This document shows, piece by piece, positions 9,968-22,800 of a DNA stretch of 64,000 bases (the first letter of the stretch is position 1; the number at the start of each line of letters is the position of its first letter). Position numbers and translations under genes: made by a program. The stretch is taken from the NCBI GenBank assembly GCA_002917075.1, contig NTMA01000097.1, positions 88,947 to 152,946 on the forward strand, given 5' to 3'. Origin of the DNA: Hawksworthiomyces lignivorus (taxonomy: Eukaryota > Ascomycota > Sordariomycetes > Ophiostomatales > Ophiostomataceae). The notes beneath the pieces are model-generated. The model saw only the letters and a program-made list of their open reading frames with translations, was not told where the DNA came from and made no database searches.

Positions 9968-12934
9968 TTAGAAGCTGAACAAAGCACTCCGACGTTTGCC
10001 CAGGGGGTATACGATAAGAGCACTCAAAAACAAGCCCACACTGATACCGATTGCCACCTGTATGACACTAAAGAGAACTGTAAAAGCAACGCTATTGACA
10101 TTGCTACCAGATAAGTCTTCTGCAATAGTTGTCGAATTTCCCGTAAGCTCGTTGGCGGCATTGATACCAGATAGCAGTGAACCGTTCACCGCCAAACCAG
10201 ACGGCACTTGTACAAAGATAGCTGGCAACATAGCAGCCGCGGCTAATCCGTATCCGATCACCTCAGAACTCCCAGGGGCTTTTCGCTCGGCTTCAGCTGC
10301 CGCTGCTTCGGCTTCTTCCAATGTTGGATTATGTCCCTCCTCCGCCCGGGACGCAGAGTCCTTGTGGTATGAATGCATATCAAAATAGTCGTCGTTATAT
10401 TTCCCTCCGGAATGTGAGCCTCGTCGGCTCCCCGGATTACTACTTATGCCACGCCATTGTCGCCTGCGTCTGCGAATACCTTGTACACATGGCTCTAGAT
10501 ATTTGTTCCATATTTTGAGAAAGAAACGCTCGAAGTAGCGGCTGGTGCGTGCGTATAGGTTTGCAAGGACACCCACACACAAGGCACCTAGGGTGCTGGG
10601 AATCTGTGCGTTCCTGCTAAAATAGCTAGATGCATAAGTGTTGACACAGAAGCCAGCCACGGAGATGAAGGCCATCGTCGGTATTTGCCTCCACTTTGCT
10701 TGGTTGATAATGCACAGGCAGATGGTGAAAAGGGGTACAAAGAGAAAGTACCAAGGCCGTGTTAGTGAGTTACTGCATGTCGTGTTGCTGTTGGCATTGC
10801 TGTCAATGGCACCATATACGGCTGTACCGATGGTGATACCGTAACCCAAAAAGAGTGTATAAATCATGGCGTAGACCATGCGCACAGACCCGGCGACAAT
10901 GTTCTGGCTCTGAAGTTCCAGACTGCCGCATAATACTATGTATCCAGGAAGGATTAGAGCAATAGATGACTGGGCCAGTGCTGAGAAGCAGAATATGGTG
11001 CCTCCAGCTATTGAACCAGCGGCGCGGGCTAAAAAGGAAGTGAGGACTGCTGCTGAAATTTCAAACACGTTGGAGTACATGGCACTGGACGGCGCCGCCA
11101 CGAGCGCCAGCGTACCGACAATGCAGCCGAGAACGAAAGCAATGGGTAAGTCAATGAAGCGACCACCGAATGCGAAGGGTGCCACACAAACTGATGCTAA
11201 GCCGTAGACCGGGATTCGCAGCCAAAGGTTATATTTGACCTCGCGTTTCATGACCGCATTTAGACGAGTCGTCGCCTCATCAACGCCAATAAGATCGTGT
11301 ACCACCTCTTTATATATTGTATGGACATCGCTGAGTTTACCCAAATCAACACCTTGCGGTGCCCTCACAAGCTTGACTTCCGCTGTATGTGTGCTGCTGT
11401 CATCGAAACTTACAAGCATGCAGCCAGGAATGTATAGAAACTGAGCCTCAATCTCGAGTACCCTTGCTGACATTTTTAGGTAGTCTTCAAGGCGATGTGT
11501 TGGCGCCCCATACATCATTAGTGCTCGGCAGAGGGTTGTGAGATACCGGTGTCGACTTAACACGTGCGCAATGTGTACGGTGATACGAACTTGCTCTTCT
11601 TCGCGACGCCTGCGGCGACCGCCACCGCTTTCGCTCCAAGATTTTGGTGATCCTACCACGCCAAATAGATTCCCAGAATTTCGACTGCGCTTTAGCGCCG
11701 GCCGCTCACGCTTCACTCGTTCCGTCACAGCTTGTCCAATATCTGCAGAGCCAGTCGACGCAAGAATAGAAGACGACCCCAGGAGACCCGCAGACAGACT
11801 AGTTGTTGAGCCAGTCTGACGATGGCCAGGATGCCAAACACCCCAAGACTGCGTCTTGGCCGTTGACGGTTGCGAAATTAGATGGTCTTCTGGTTGCTTC
11901 CCATTCTTCTTAGAAAAGAATCCGCTTCGCCGCTTTGGAGTCTCAGTACCCTCGCTAGGTCCTGGTGAAGGTGCTCTTGATGACGCCGGGGTGCCGCCAA
12001 TTGGCGTGCTCTGCCCAGAATTGATGGCACTATTGCTACCGGATGTAGCGGAATTGTTGTATAAACGCAAAAGCGAAGCGAGGATTCCGCCATGGTATTT
12101 GCTAGGTGGCGGAACATACTCATGGATGTCATGACCATACAGTGCTGCAGGCGTAGAGAAGCCAGACTGTCCTGCAGTTGTGGAAAGAGAGGCGTCGTAG
12201 TGAAAACCACTGTCTTGGTTCAGTTCGCGTGACAATGCGGCAGACTTCGGTAGCCTCCCCCTTGCATGGGATTGCACGAGATGCAAGGCTGTAGCATGTG
12301 GGTGATCTAGGTTTGTTTCACCATCATCATGATTGCGCTCCATATCGCTCTCATTCTCGTAGATATCGCCATTGCCACGAAACCTGTTGCTGGCCCTCCT
12401 GCGACCACGGTGAAAGCTTGCCACTGCGTCTGCCGTTGCGGCGTCTTGATCATCCGAGTCACCGGCGACTGAATGGGCCCGAGATTCAGGGTTTGAATAA
12501 TCTCGCTCTACGCTCTGGGCCAAACGGTCAGCACGCTCCTTGGCAGCCTTCTCTGATTGCTCCTGCTGCTGCTGACGAACTGCTGGGCGGTAGGAAGGCT
12601 GAGGCTGAGGCAGACTGGAATGCCTATGGCTTGCTACCGCTGTTGGCGGAGGGGATCTCAGTGGTGACTCTAATCTATCATCTTCGTCTTTCTCCTGGAG
12701 AATAAGGGAGAGGGCACGCGTCAGCTCGTTGTGGTCGACTCCATGTGGTGATTGTTCTCGTGGTGGATTTCCGAAGCGCATCAACCCAGATGACGAGCCT
12801 GGCCGCGACGACCCCTGGTCGTGAAGCGGTGTTCCGCTGCCCTCTGAAAACCCGACTCGCTTCTTCTCTTTACCCTTTTGTAGAGGAGGCGTCTCATCGA
12901 AGTGGCGTGTGAGTGACTCATTCGGGCTGGCCAT
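9968..12934 (-). CDS. Prm10/ThrE-family (DUF1212) multi-pass membrane transporter, 988 aa
   Basis: Single-exon gene. The first 440 or so residues are polar, low-complexity and Ser/Gly/Gln-rich (cytosolic, disordered). From about residue 445 the ThrE domain begins: ITVHIAHVLSRHRYLTTLCRALMMYGAPTHRLEDYL is typical of the soluble part of this family (quoted here as two joined conserved blocks of the N-domain). Around residues 575-850 come about eight hydrophobic helices (for example VYGLASVCVAPFAFGG and SSIALILPGYIVLCGSLEL). After a charged loop rich in Glu/Ala, a final pair of helices ends close to the C-terminus. Bacterial ThrE exports threonine; yeast Prm10 is pheromone-regulated and of unknown substrate. 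The fungal protein probably sits in the plasma or an internal membrane; its substrate is unknown. The start is the first ATG (GGCCATGGTGG on the opposite strand). Confidence 0.9.
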   Translation of the reverse strand: MASPNESLTRHFDETPPLQKGKEKKRVGFSEGSGTPLHDQGSSRPGSSSGLMRFGNPPREQSPHGVDHNELTRALSLILQEKDEDDRLESPLRSPPPTAVASHRHSSLPQPQPSYRPAVRQQQQEQSEKAAKERADRLAQSVERDYSNPESRAHSVAGDSDDQDAATADAVASFHRGRRRASNRFRGNGDIYENESDMERNHDDGETNLDHPHATALHLVQSHARGRLPKSAALSRELNQDSGFHYDASLSTTAGQSGFSTPAALYGHDIHEYVPPPSKYHGGILASLLRLYNNSATSGSNSAINSGQSTPIGGTPASSRAPSPGPSEGTETPKRRSGFFSKKNGKQPEDHLISQPSTAKTQSWGVWHPGHRQTGSTTSLSAGLLGSSSILASTGSADIGQAVTERVKRERPALKRSRNSGNLFGVVGSPKSWSESGGGRRRRREEEQVRITVHIAHVLSRHRYLTTLCRALMMYGAPTHRLEDYLKMSARVLEIEAQFLYIPGCMLVSFDDSSTHTAEVKLVRAPQGVDLGKLSDVHTIYKEVVHDLIGVDEATTRLNAVMKREVKYNLWLRIPVYGLASVCVAPFAFGGRFIDLPIAFVLGCIVGTLALVAAPSSAMYSNVFEISAAVLTSFLARAAGSIAGGTIFCFSALAQSSIALILPGYIVLCGSLELQSQNIVAGSVRMVYAMIYTLFLGYGITIGTAVYGAIDSNANSNTTCSNSLTRPWYFLFVPLFTICLCIINQAKWRQIPTMAFISVAGFCVNTYASSYFSRNAQIPSTLGALCVGVLANLYARTSRYFERFFLKIWNKYLEPCVQGIRRRRRQWRGISSNPGSRRGSHSGGKYNDDYFDMHSYHKDSASRAEEGHNPTLEEAEAAAAEAERKAPGSSEVIGYGLAAAAMLPAIFVQVPSGLAVNGSLLSGINAANELTGNSTTIAEDLSGSNVNSVAFTVLFSVIQVAIGISVGLFLSALIVYPLGKRRSALFSF

Positions 12935-15900
12935 GGTGGAAGATCAGTTTGCGCATGCAAATGGACGGCTTCGGTCTTCGCCCCGGCCGCGAACAAACAG
13001 GCCAAAGCAAGAGGAAATTGAAGTTCAGCCGCCTTTTTATCGAAGGCGAGCCTAGCTCGCCAATGGCACCCGTCAGGGATTAAGCTGTATGATGCAAAAG
13101 CGAAGACAATTAAATAAAGAGCGGCTGGTTTCGTTCTGTGGACTTCAGAGGCGTGATACTAGATCGACAGAAGCACGGCGACGATTTCGCCAAGTGATAA
13201 CGTCCCTTCTCTAAAAACCATTCCCTGAATGAACAATTAGATTGGATATTAGGACGTAGCCGAGTGCCGAAGAAATGGCCAAAGAGAATTGATAATTGAT
13301 GAGATGGAGATGGTACCTGTCAACACAGAAAATACGCCAGCCCCTTCTGACCCTTTCCCTTTCCCAACGTCTCGCCTAAGCTCTGATGTTGTTTTTGTCT
13401 TTACTTTTCTTTTTCTCGATGGTGAGCAATTCAACACAGATTTTTTTACTTCTCCCCCGCCTCTTTTCTCGTACAAATAAAGGTAAATTTTCCGCTGTAA
13501 CGGAGTTTTCGCAAGAGTGGCCCGATGTACCGTAGCAGAGGCAAAAGTGAGGAGAAATTTGGTGTTAGTGCGGAATTGAAAAAGGGGAAACGAACTGCTG
13601 CATATTTTCTAAATATAATATCGACAAGAATTACAGAGACATCGAGCGGGTGTGCCAGGAAGGGACAGGTAATCCAGAAATATGAAAAGGAAGAAAAAGA
13701 GATCAAGAAGCTTCGAGATAGGACGATGGAGTGCTACGCGGCGCGCGGAGCTTTTGCCTCTCTTTCCTGAATAGTTGACAAAACAACTCGTCATCCGTCG
13801 ATCTTGGTACAAAGAGCGAACAATAGGTCGGTCTTTCCCTTTTTAGCCCACATGGCCATTACTCTAAAAGAGCAATTCCGCACCAAAACCCACATATCCA
13901 CGGAGCTTGCGTGTTACCTTGACCCCTCTCCCTCCATTCTCTCGACCCCTTTCCCGCGTACGTCGTAGCAAATTCTTCATTTTGATCTTCAGTCTATGGA
14001 ACTGGTGCGTGCGAAGATGCGATATGTGCATACTGTACGGAATTGGAGAACGACACAAACTTCAAACTAAACCTGAGGGCCATGATCTCATTGCTGCCAA
14101 CTGATGGGTTGTGGACTCTAAGGTGACACAGATGTTTGTGTGAGGTATTCTGTTTAAATTATGGATGCGAACACACCAGCACATTTGTACGCGAATTAAT
14201 ATGTAGATAAGAGTATGGAGCAAAACAGCAACCATAATAACTTTGTAACTGCTTCATTGTGAAGCCTGTGGATGTGGTGGATGGTAATACGGTGTAGAAC
14301 GTCCTGTGCACGGACTTTGCAAGATTATTAGAGGCTGATGAGGGGTGAGGGAATTGATAAGCATACCGTAAGGGCTTGTGATGGCTATAGTAATAATTAA
14401 TGTTACGGATGTTACGGAGTAATTACAAGTCTTGCATTATAAGGGTTAGTTACATAACACAACAAGATGACGTAGTGCATGTGAAAGCGAAGGATCAGGG
14501 TCGCCACACCATGTGGAAGTAGGGAGACTGGAGTCAGCAACAGACCCACAGGGCACAATAACATTCTGCAAGGGTGCGACCTGGCACTATAATACAGTTC
14601 GATGAACTGTACTCGTATATCGTGATTACCGCCCTTTCCAGAAAACTGCACATCACGGCAAAAACGGTGCTTCGTGGTTGTGAGGCGTTGAAAAGAAGTC
14701 ACTGCATTTTTTCCCTCCTGAATTATCGCTATACTTAATAATACCTTTCAATAAATTTATTTGTATCGGGGTTTTTTTCCCTTTTATTATAGTTACCTCA
14801 AGCTAACCTATCCATTACCGTATTCTTTTTTCCTTCCTACTCTTTTGCTTTTAGGTCACTCGTTCTTCTCATCTGTGCGCATTTTGGATGCTCCAAAAAA
14901 AAAAATTTGAACCCCTCCCGCCCAGGTGGAAGGGAGACAGAGGGGAGATACAGAGTAGTCGAGCCAAAATGACTTCTACAGCTATGTGTGATTGCTATCG
15001 TCGCTGACGTCTGTCATTTCGTGGCTCTTCCGAGTTAACTGATAGGCTCTCTGCACGGCACTCCGCAGTCGTAGTTGAATAAACGTTTTGGCCAGACCGT
15101 TGAGGTACTAGGTTTTTGTTCCTGTTCGTCCGAGGAGGAAATACTCCATAGCTCAGCTGTGTGGACCATTGATGATCTTTGGTGCTAAGAAAACTAACTT
15201 AGTTTGAGTAGCCTTACGAGTTAGTGATGCCGCGGAACCGCAAAAGATAAAAGTGGATCAGTGGCCAAAACACTTCGGTTCTCCATTCTCGCTGTCTTAG
15301 CCGTTGTCGTAATAGAAAGCTGAAAAAGTAAGCTCATTACACTAGGAAGAGCTCCCCGCAAGCGTCGTCTCATGCCTCTCGTGTTCAACGTTCATTTTGG
15401 TCCCAAACATATTACTCCTTTGTAAAGAGATGTGGTTTCCTGTCTCACCTAGCTCATCACTTTCTTTTGTTTTGTGTTCGCCGCGAAGGAGGGGAACGAG
15501 ACCTAAAGCATGCCATTGCCGTTCTCGTGCAGCCTATAACAATAGCTTGTCACAAGTTGCGCCTTAGTTGCGCCTATGCTTGCCTTATAATCGGAAACAC
15601 GAGCGCGTAGGTTGGAACGAAAGGAGTCTAACGGATGGGAAGGAGAATAATGACATGCAAGTCATATCAAAAGCTATATGGCTGAACATTATTATATTCA
15701 TTTGCTGGCGAGAGGTAATATGAGTTTGAAAATTGCCTAAACAATTTCACACAAACAAGATGAGATTCAGAGGCCGAGAAGCAAAACTAGGTGCAAATAG
15801 ATAATATCAGAGAAACCACCTTTGTAGACCTGAAACTAGGCATCCCGTGAAATAGATCTGCTATTCCTATAGAGCCTTGACAGTATGCGTCAAGAAGCCA

Positions 15901-16513
15901 TAGTAAGGCATCTAGCAGCATATTCCTTCGACTAAAAAGAGATTTTAAGAAAACAGCTGGGAAGAATTAAGTGTAGAACTATAATTCACTTGGAAAGAAG
16001 CATCAAGAAGTAATGAAATAAGAACAAAGCAGCATAAAATTGAAGCCAATAGTCTTTTTTCTGACACATGTCGACGAACAATAGCATCAATCTTTTTGGT
16101 CCTTTGCCATGAAGCTGCCAGCGTGAAGATGGCTCAGTCTCGGCCCTCTCGAGACTGGAAATCCGAAATAGCACACCGAAGAACAAACAACCCCAATATC
16201 CGTTTACTCGGATCCGTATACTACCTTCCAGAACCCTAGCACCAGAAGTGAACAATGGAAAGATGACAGACAAAGGTTAAGAAATGAAAGAAAGTGGTTG
16301 AAAAGCGAGTAAAGTATTTCAACGATTAAAGGTCCTTGACACGCCTTCTCTTCCCGTATGGACGACAATTCCTCCAACGCCTGACCATTCGTTATACCCA
16401 GTTTATCAAATAGCCAAATTTTTTTTGTCCGAAGACCCTATTTGGAAATTAGTCCCCATCGAGCGCGACTACATTTGCCTTTCTCTATCTTTTCGGCTTG
16501 TTCGGCGTGCGTC
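12935..16513. other. 3.6 kb intergenic region
   Basis: Upstream region of the ThrE-family gene and downstream region of the bHLH gene. One exact TACGGAGTA copy lies at 14413. No frame gives a recognisable protein and 14.8-16.0 kb is almost without open frames. No RNA gene recognised. Confidence 0.5.
14413..14421 (+). repeat. Dispersed 9-mer TACGGAGTA, copy 3
   Basis: Exact copy. It is preceded by the related word TTACGGATG ten bases earlier, so part of the word is repeated locally. Confidence 0.6.
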
Positions 16514-18387
16514 CTAAACTCGAGTGACGGCAGCCCCCAAATGCTGCTGCTGAACTGCTCGCTGCATGAGGTTGACATTATCGAGTAGATTTTGACGCTC
16601 GGCTCGCAGTTGTTTGCGCTCATGTTCCAGTGCATGGATGCGGCGGCGAGCTAATTCCAATACCTCTGCCTTGCTCATGCGGCGGTCGTCAAAGTCGCTG
16701 TGGCGGGATGACCCTTCGGATCCGTCGGGTTGGTTGGCAGGGAGAACAGCAAGAAGTTTTTCGAACTGCATATTCAGACGATTGCGATACTGCTTTTCCA
16801 CTACATTATGGTTTTGGCGAGCACGACGCTCCTCTGACGTGAGATTATCGGCATTCGCATCGGGCGAAGACGGCGAGGAGCCTGGCGATGCGTCTCTACC
16901 CTCGGTTTTGATTGTCGCTTTCGGTTTGCGACTAGCCGTACGAAGCGTGACATTGTGATTGCCGCCGTAGCCGCTTGTAGAATATCTAACCGAAGCGCGT
17001 GAGGTGGATGAGGACGAGGACGAGGACGTAGACGAAAAAGATTTCGCTTTCGCATTGGACCGAGTTCGACCCTTAGCAGGAGCGGTCTTGCTTTTTGTCT
17101 TAGACACGCCGGCATTGCTAAGTTTTGTTGGAGAAGTTGGGCTTCTCATAGAACCGGTTTCGGAAACGGTGGAAGATGCTGTTGTGGCATCGTCGGGTAT
17201 TGTATACGAGATTTGTTCATCGATGATGCCGGCATTCCAGGGTGCAGAGACAGTCTCAAGCGTGCCTGGAGAGAGAAAGCGACGCACCGTCAAAGGAGTT
17301 TCGGCCATAGATACCGCGCCCGGCTGTTGAATCAAAGTTGCCGCGTCTTTGGAATATCCCATCAAGCCGCTACTGACTTGGGCCTCCAGGAAATCATCAT
17401 GCGACGTATTCTTATCATGTAGATACTCTCCAGGCGCGTAAGTCAGGGCAGAAAATCCGGTATCGGCTGCCCAAAGCGAACCGAAAATGGCCCCGGAGGA
17501 GCTGATAGCCGGCTGTTGAAACTGCAAACAAGTTGAAGATGATTTGTTAGTTGTGTGGGTCATGCAAGAGTTGTAAATTGAGAGGTCAAGGATTAGCAGA
17601 CAACCGAGGCGATCGAAAGTGAAGGGGTGGTTAAAGCAAGAAACAGAGCAACCCAATGCGCTGGGACGGAAATGTGTGCATCGAGGTTGAGGTATCTGAT
17701 GGGCATGGACGGGAGTGGGGGGAGTAGATGGTGGAAGGTCTGTTGGATCAGACCACTCTTCACTGCGTGTGATTATTTCCCCCTGAGCCCTTATAGGCTT
17801 TGTGAGCGGACAAGGACGCCGAAGCTTAGGTGGGAGGGGGGCAAGATCAGTCCACCCACAAAGGCGAGCTTCAGCTCCCACCAAAAATCTACCTAGAAAA
17901 AAATCATGCGACTCTCGGTCAAGCCCTCCAAGGCGAGGCCAGCGCGGTGCAATGCCTGGGCGAGTAGATCTCGCCAAACCTAATCAGCTGCGAGTGGGCA
18001 ATGGATCAATCTCCAATCCATCTTGGTGGATCTGCCGACTAGACAATCGTATTGCCCTCAATGTCGGCGGCTTGATTTGAGTTTCCATTCTGGGCCCTCT
18101 TATGAGCAGACAAGCAGCTTTAGATATCATCCACCAATCTCCTGGGATGAGGCCAACGGCTTCCAACTATATCGCAGGTGTGCACGGTCTCAAGAAATCA
18201 CAGGAACGCAAGGACCAAATAAAGTAGACACAAAAGAGAACGTCTTGGAGTACTGGAGCTGCCCTGGCACTTGCGGGAATCCCATATAGTGTGACTTAAT
18301 AGGATCATTAACTTGAGTTTATCTCACCTTTGTTGCATCAAAATCCATGTCGTCCTTGATGTAGGATGATTCTGGATTCTGATTCAT
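16514..18387 (-). CDS. bHLH transcription factor with SREBP-type basic region, 355 aa
   Basis: Two coding exons: 18387-18328 (20 codons) and 17521-16514 (335 codons), separated by an 806-nt intron with donor GTGAGA, a CTAAC branch site and acceptor TTGTTTGCAG. The join is phase 0 and gives DDMDFDATK followed by FQQPAISSSGAIFG. The bHLH domain lies at about residues 250-325. Its basic region has H258, E262, Y265, R266 and R268. The glutamate and arginines contact the E-box in this family, and tyrosine in place of arginine is the hallmark of SREBP proteins. The helix-loop-helix continues into a leucine- and arginine-rich coiled coil. Upstream is a Ser-rich disordered segment with SPT/SPTK-like motifs. 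Unlike true SREBPs it has no membrane helices, so it is likely a soluble nuclear dimer. An ATG at 17977 opens a longer frame, but that sequence is intronic. Confidence 0.88.
17522..18327 (-). other. Long first intron (806 nt) of the bHLH gene
   Basis: Donor GTGAGA at the 18327 end, branch-like ACTAAC and acceptor TTTGCAG at the 17522 end. It is about ten times the size of the other introns in the window. A frame in its 3' part runs into exon 2 without a stop and could mislead gene prediction. Confidence 0.75.
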
Positions 18388-18580
18388 GATGGTCCGTTTT
18401 ATTCTTGGGTGCGAGAAGTATAACACGGACAGGGAGTCGAAAGTTTGCATCAAGGAGCGAAGAAGACAAGATAGGACGAAAGATAGACTCTGAGATAGTA
18501 GAAAACAGAAAAGCTCGAAGACTCAGAGAAAGATTTGGGATTGAGAGTGCCTTAAAGAGAAAACCAGAACCAAGCAGTCC

Positions 18581-18587
18581 TATATAA
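18581..18587 (-). promoter_or_regulatory. Possible TATA element of the bHLH gene
   Basis: TATATAA on the plus strand (TTATATA on the coding strand), about 195 nt upstream of the ATG at 18387. A pyrimidine-rich stretch lies between it and the ATG, as in many fungal core promoters. Assignment is by position only. Confidence 0.35.
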
Positions 18588-19821
18588 GCAAAAACCGTAA
18601 TAAGCACTGGAATGAGATGTGTAATATGTTGTTGCGAATACGGCTAGATGAGTTGTATGAAAGGTGATGAGAAAACAGGTCTGAGTCTTTTGGTGACGAC
18701 AGACTAAAGAGATTAAATGGTGAAAGGATCGCAATGTTCAGAGCTACCCGAAAACGCCAGACGTGATATAATCCAGCGTAGAGGAAAACACCAACGATGT
18801 CCGTTATTCAGTCTTGCAATGTAAAAGACATGTCCAGGAACATGAAGTGGTCCTTATAGATATAAAAAGGTCTACTCTTTTGTCATATCTGCTGATCATT
18901 GCTTTTAATACTTCCCCTCTTCCGCTTTTGTTTTTATCTTGGAAGCTGTCTCTTCTTTTAAGTGCCCTTTTTTTGGCGTATGGAGGGCAGGAAATAGAGG
19001 GAAACAGAAGGAGGGAAGGGAGGAATTTGTGCCCAAGCAAGCAGGATGACCGGTGCTCGACGGGGATATCGCGATTGGCCAATTAGAGGTTGTGGTGTGA
19101 GCTCAGCCTCTGCTTTGGTTGGTGCGCTAACTAAGGGCACTTTATGTATCTTGGGTCCGCCAGGAAAGAACGGAGGGCAGGATGGAGCCCACAGAGGGGT
19201 CCCTTGAAGGGGGGAAGGTAGCGGCACCAACGGTTGCACATTCCTGCCGGAGCAACTACGCGTAATGGTAACTCATTTCATAAATGCATATGTATAAATG
19301 TGTATCTAACCTTCAGCGTACACACACATATTGCATGTCGCTAGTCGAGCCAAGTCGTAACCAGCCACAACGAGAAAATTTGGCGAAGCTGAAAAGAAAC
19401 CGAGCTTCGAAGTGGAATCTGACGTCAGAGATATCGCTATTTTTCGGCCCATGTCCTTCGGCTCTCTATAGGAGACAAGGGCAGCCAGCCAGCCGAAGAA
19501 GACCTAACATCACACCTACAGTAACTATGTAAGCTTAGTTGTAGATGACCCAGGCGGGGCTAGAGGGCTAGAGGGCCAGAGATACTTTAGAAGCACGCCC
19601 CCTCTTGTGTACAGCTCTTGGTAGTAGGCAAGTTTATTAGTGCCACTGCAGATTTGGTACTGAATGAGACAAATGCTCAGGCGAGAAGGCGAATTCTTCA
19701 AAGGCGCCTACGTCTTTACATATGTATTTGCCTTTATTGCTATTTGCTTGTTTCACTATCTTACGGCATACGGCATCCTATTGATTAACGGCATCTCTTG
19801 CCTAGCCTGTTTGCCTTCTCC

Positions 19822-19824
<3 letters not shown>

Positions 19825-19852
<28 letters not shown>
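19825..19852 (+). repeat. Poly-T tract of 28 bases
   Basis: Uninterrupted run of 28 T followed by a CT-rich stretch. Such tracts are often copy-number variable and can also mark old poly-A tails of retroposed sequence on the other strand. No retroelement coding sequence is visible next to it. Confidence 0.85.
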
Positions 19853-22800
19853 CCTTCTTCTTTTCTTTTCTTTTTGTTATCCAGGCTATTTTGCCGGTAC
19901 TGGTGGAAGGGAGACTTTAGCTATCTTGCCATACCGTCAGATATGGTTAGTGGGGCCATTACAATTCTACTAGCACTCGCGGGCTTCCGGCTGCCCCAAT
20001 GCTACAAACAGCATACCGTCTGCTGTGCTAGGAGACAGTTGGTAGTCCGTAGATACGTCGTGTGAACGTAGCCGTTGGAGTGGAAGAACAAGTATGTTTG
20101 TATAAGTATTTTCCAGAGCTCTGTGTAGGTAAGGAAAATCAGACCTCGCTCCTTCCCCCCTCCACAAAGGTAGCGATTCGCCAGCAATCGCTCTGCCCTG
20201 CGGGGTACACGCATATATACAGACAGTGCCTCTCCTGATTTGCTAACGTTGCTAGTGGGTAGTGGATGCCACACAGAGACGCCCCCTGTATGCTGACAAT
20301 GTGCCAGCAAGGCGAGTCTGGCTTAGCGAGGCAGGGAATGCTATGCAAGAAGGCGCTCTAGACAAGGCCGCCCAGATGCTCTTTGTTGGCTTAATTGCCC
20401 ACATATGCAAAGAAGCCAAAAAGCGAAACGACGGGATGTCTATCTACTACTTCAACGACTGCTCGTTCTCTTTCTTCTTCGTCTCAATCGGCATTAGAAT
20501 CAGCCCAGACCTTCTGCTAGCGAGGTATGTGTGGGCATACTCGTACAATGTATGACGAGATCCGGAAATGACTAGAGGCCAGACCAGCCGTCCCAATTGG
20601 CATACAAAGAAGAAAAACATTTGAAAGCAGCAGGTGAAACAAAAGAAACCAAAGCAAGTAAGAATCCCAACAAAGACAAGAAGAGCCCGCCTGAATCCTC
20701 CTACGCTCGACACATGCCAAACGGGTGTCGGAGAGGGGATGGCCCAAGCTTCTTGAACCGGTGAGGCAGCTGGTGTTATTAATGCTACCTGCCATTCACT
20801 AGTCCAGTCTTTATATGTCAAGCGACGAGCCAGAGTACCAACCCCATTTATTAGCATTACCTCGAAGCACTTGACTTCTCGTTCGCCAGTCTCAGGAGCG
20901 ACAGGTAGAAATTGGGCTGTTGCACTTCTGAAAGACAGAATAATATTATTCTGCTACTCGGAATGTGATGCATCCTGAATACGCAGAAATGCGAGCCAGG
21001 AGGCAGAAAAGAGCTTCTTATTCCCAGCCAATAAAAGCGGCAGAGCTCATATCATCAACCGTTTTCTGTCGACTTTGATGAATTAAAAGGTGCTGCTGCT
21101 CACCTGATGTGTGGCGAACTATTGAAACAAGGGAGAGCTGTGGGCGAATGTTTACTGAAAGATCTGAGGAAAGGGCATCGCAATAAGACAGGCGATGTTA
21201 CGGAAAACAAAAATCGAGAAACATTGGAGAGAGCCTGTTATCTGTAGGCTTAATAAACAAAATACGATGGGGCGCCTGAAGTCTTTGTAGGTAATTTTGT
21301 CAATGTCTTCGAGCACTGGGCTCTTATTTACGAACTGTATGGCTGCAAGAAACAAAATGTATGACTCTGCGTAGAAGGGCGTTGGCCGATAGCCACATAT
21401 TACTACTGCCGCTACTAAGGCAACGGCGAATTGTCAGAGACTTCTAACACGCGTGTGTCTCCATAGTCATAATAGCACCCTTGCATCTAAGTCCAAGTCG
21501 TTCTAGATGATAATGGCGTTCTTTCGTCCGCATTTTTGGTCCGTAGAGGTGCACTCCCTGTCTTTGCCACCCACGGTGGCAAGGATTGGCAAATTCAATG
21601 CAATTGGCTAAGAATCCCGAAAGCCTTTCCACCACAGTTGTATACCGGGAAATATTGCCCAAAAAGAGTGCTGTAGGGGCTATTCGAAGAAGGGAAAGCA
21701 GAGGTTTAGTAGGAGAGGAGAGGAAGTATTAATTCTGTTTTTGTGACCGACATAAATGCTGCTAGCAGTGGATGAGAGTACGAAACTTCGAATTGGAACG
21801 AATCCCAAGTATCTTGCAGCAGTTTGGTATTATGTTGAAAGAGTCTGAAGTCAGGCCAAATCTCTTTTGCAAAGATCACCTGAGAGTCTCTGAAGGATGC
21901 CGAAGCATAACAGTTAAGACAGCAGTCCGCCAAAACATGCAAGGCGGGAAGGGCAGACAATTTGCAAAAAGTAATAGGGGGTCTCTCGGACTGATTCCGA
22001 ACCGGAGGCTTTGCCTGCCGGCTTTAACATAGCCCACTCACAATAACATTGTTAATGTATGCATGATAATTCTATGTAGACCCAAGATAAAGAGAGAAGC
22101 CACTTGTGTGTTTGACACGTGCACTTTGAAATGGCACAGGAAGATGCCAAGTTGCCATGGCGGCATCTGAAAACATAAACAAAAGCTATTAATGCTGCTT
22201 GAAAGGCAATAGCTTTCTCTCAAGACGATTGATAAGTTTAAATTCGCCGAGCTCAAAGGAAGCGGTAGATCGTTGCAAAAGCCCTGGAGATCGGCTTTTG
22301 TTATTATCAAGTGGTATGTCGTAGTCGGTAATAGTAGTTGTTGTTTTACGAGGCAGGCATTCAAGGAAACGGCGAGTACCCTACACGCTGTGGCAAACTC
22401 AACTTCAAAGCTGGTCCCAATACAGCATGTTGAAGCGCAGCTGCGTTGTTACTTTTGAGGCATGAGTTCAAGGAGGAAAGGCCTAATTGGCCCGGGGATG
22501 GAAGCCAGAGAGGCGAAGAAGGGAGAAACGCGAAAGGAATGGAGTGGCACAAGTGCACAAGCAAGGACGGCCCTGCAGCAAGATTACAGAGCATATTTTC
22601 AGCAACTACTTATACGAAATATGAGAATCAGAAAAAGGTATGCACGGCGCATTGAAACCGAGGCAATTCTGTAAAGAATCACTCTTTGACACACCGAAGG
22701 ACGCAAAAGCTGTCGAAATAACGGGGAACACGGACACAGTTAGGTCACACAAAGCCCATGGATCAGCTGAAGCGTACCCTCTGAAATGCCCAGGTTGTCT

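Noticed and set aside
17522..17977. N-terminal extension of the bHLH protein from the ATG at 17977
   Set aside because: The sequence up to 17521 has a branch site and TTTGCAG acceptor, and the alternative first exon at 18387-18328 gives the better protein beginning.
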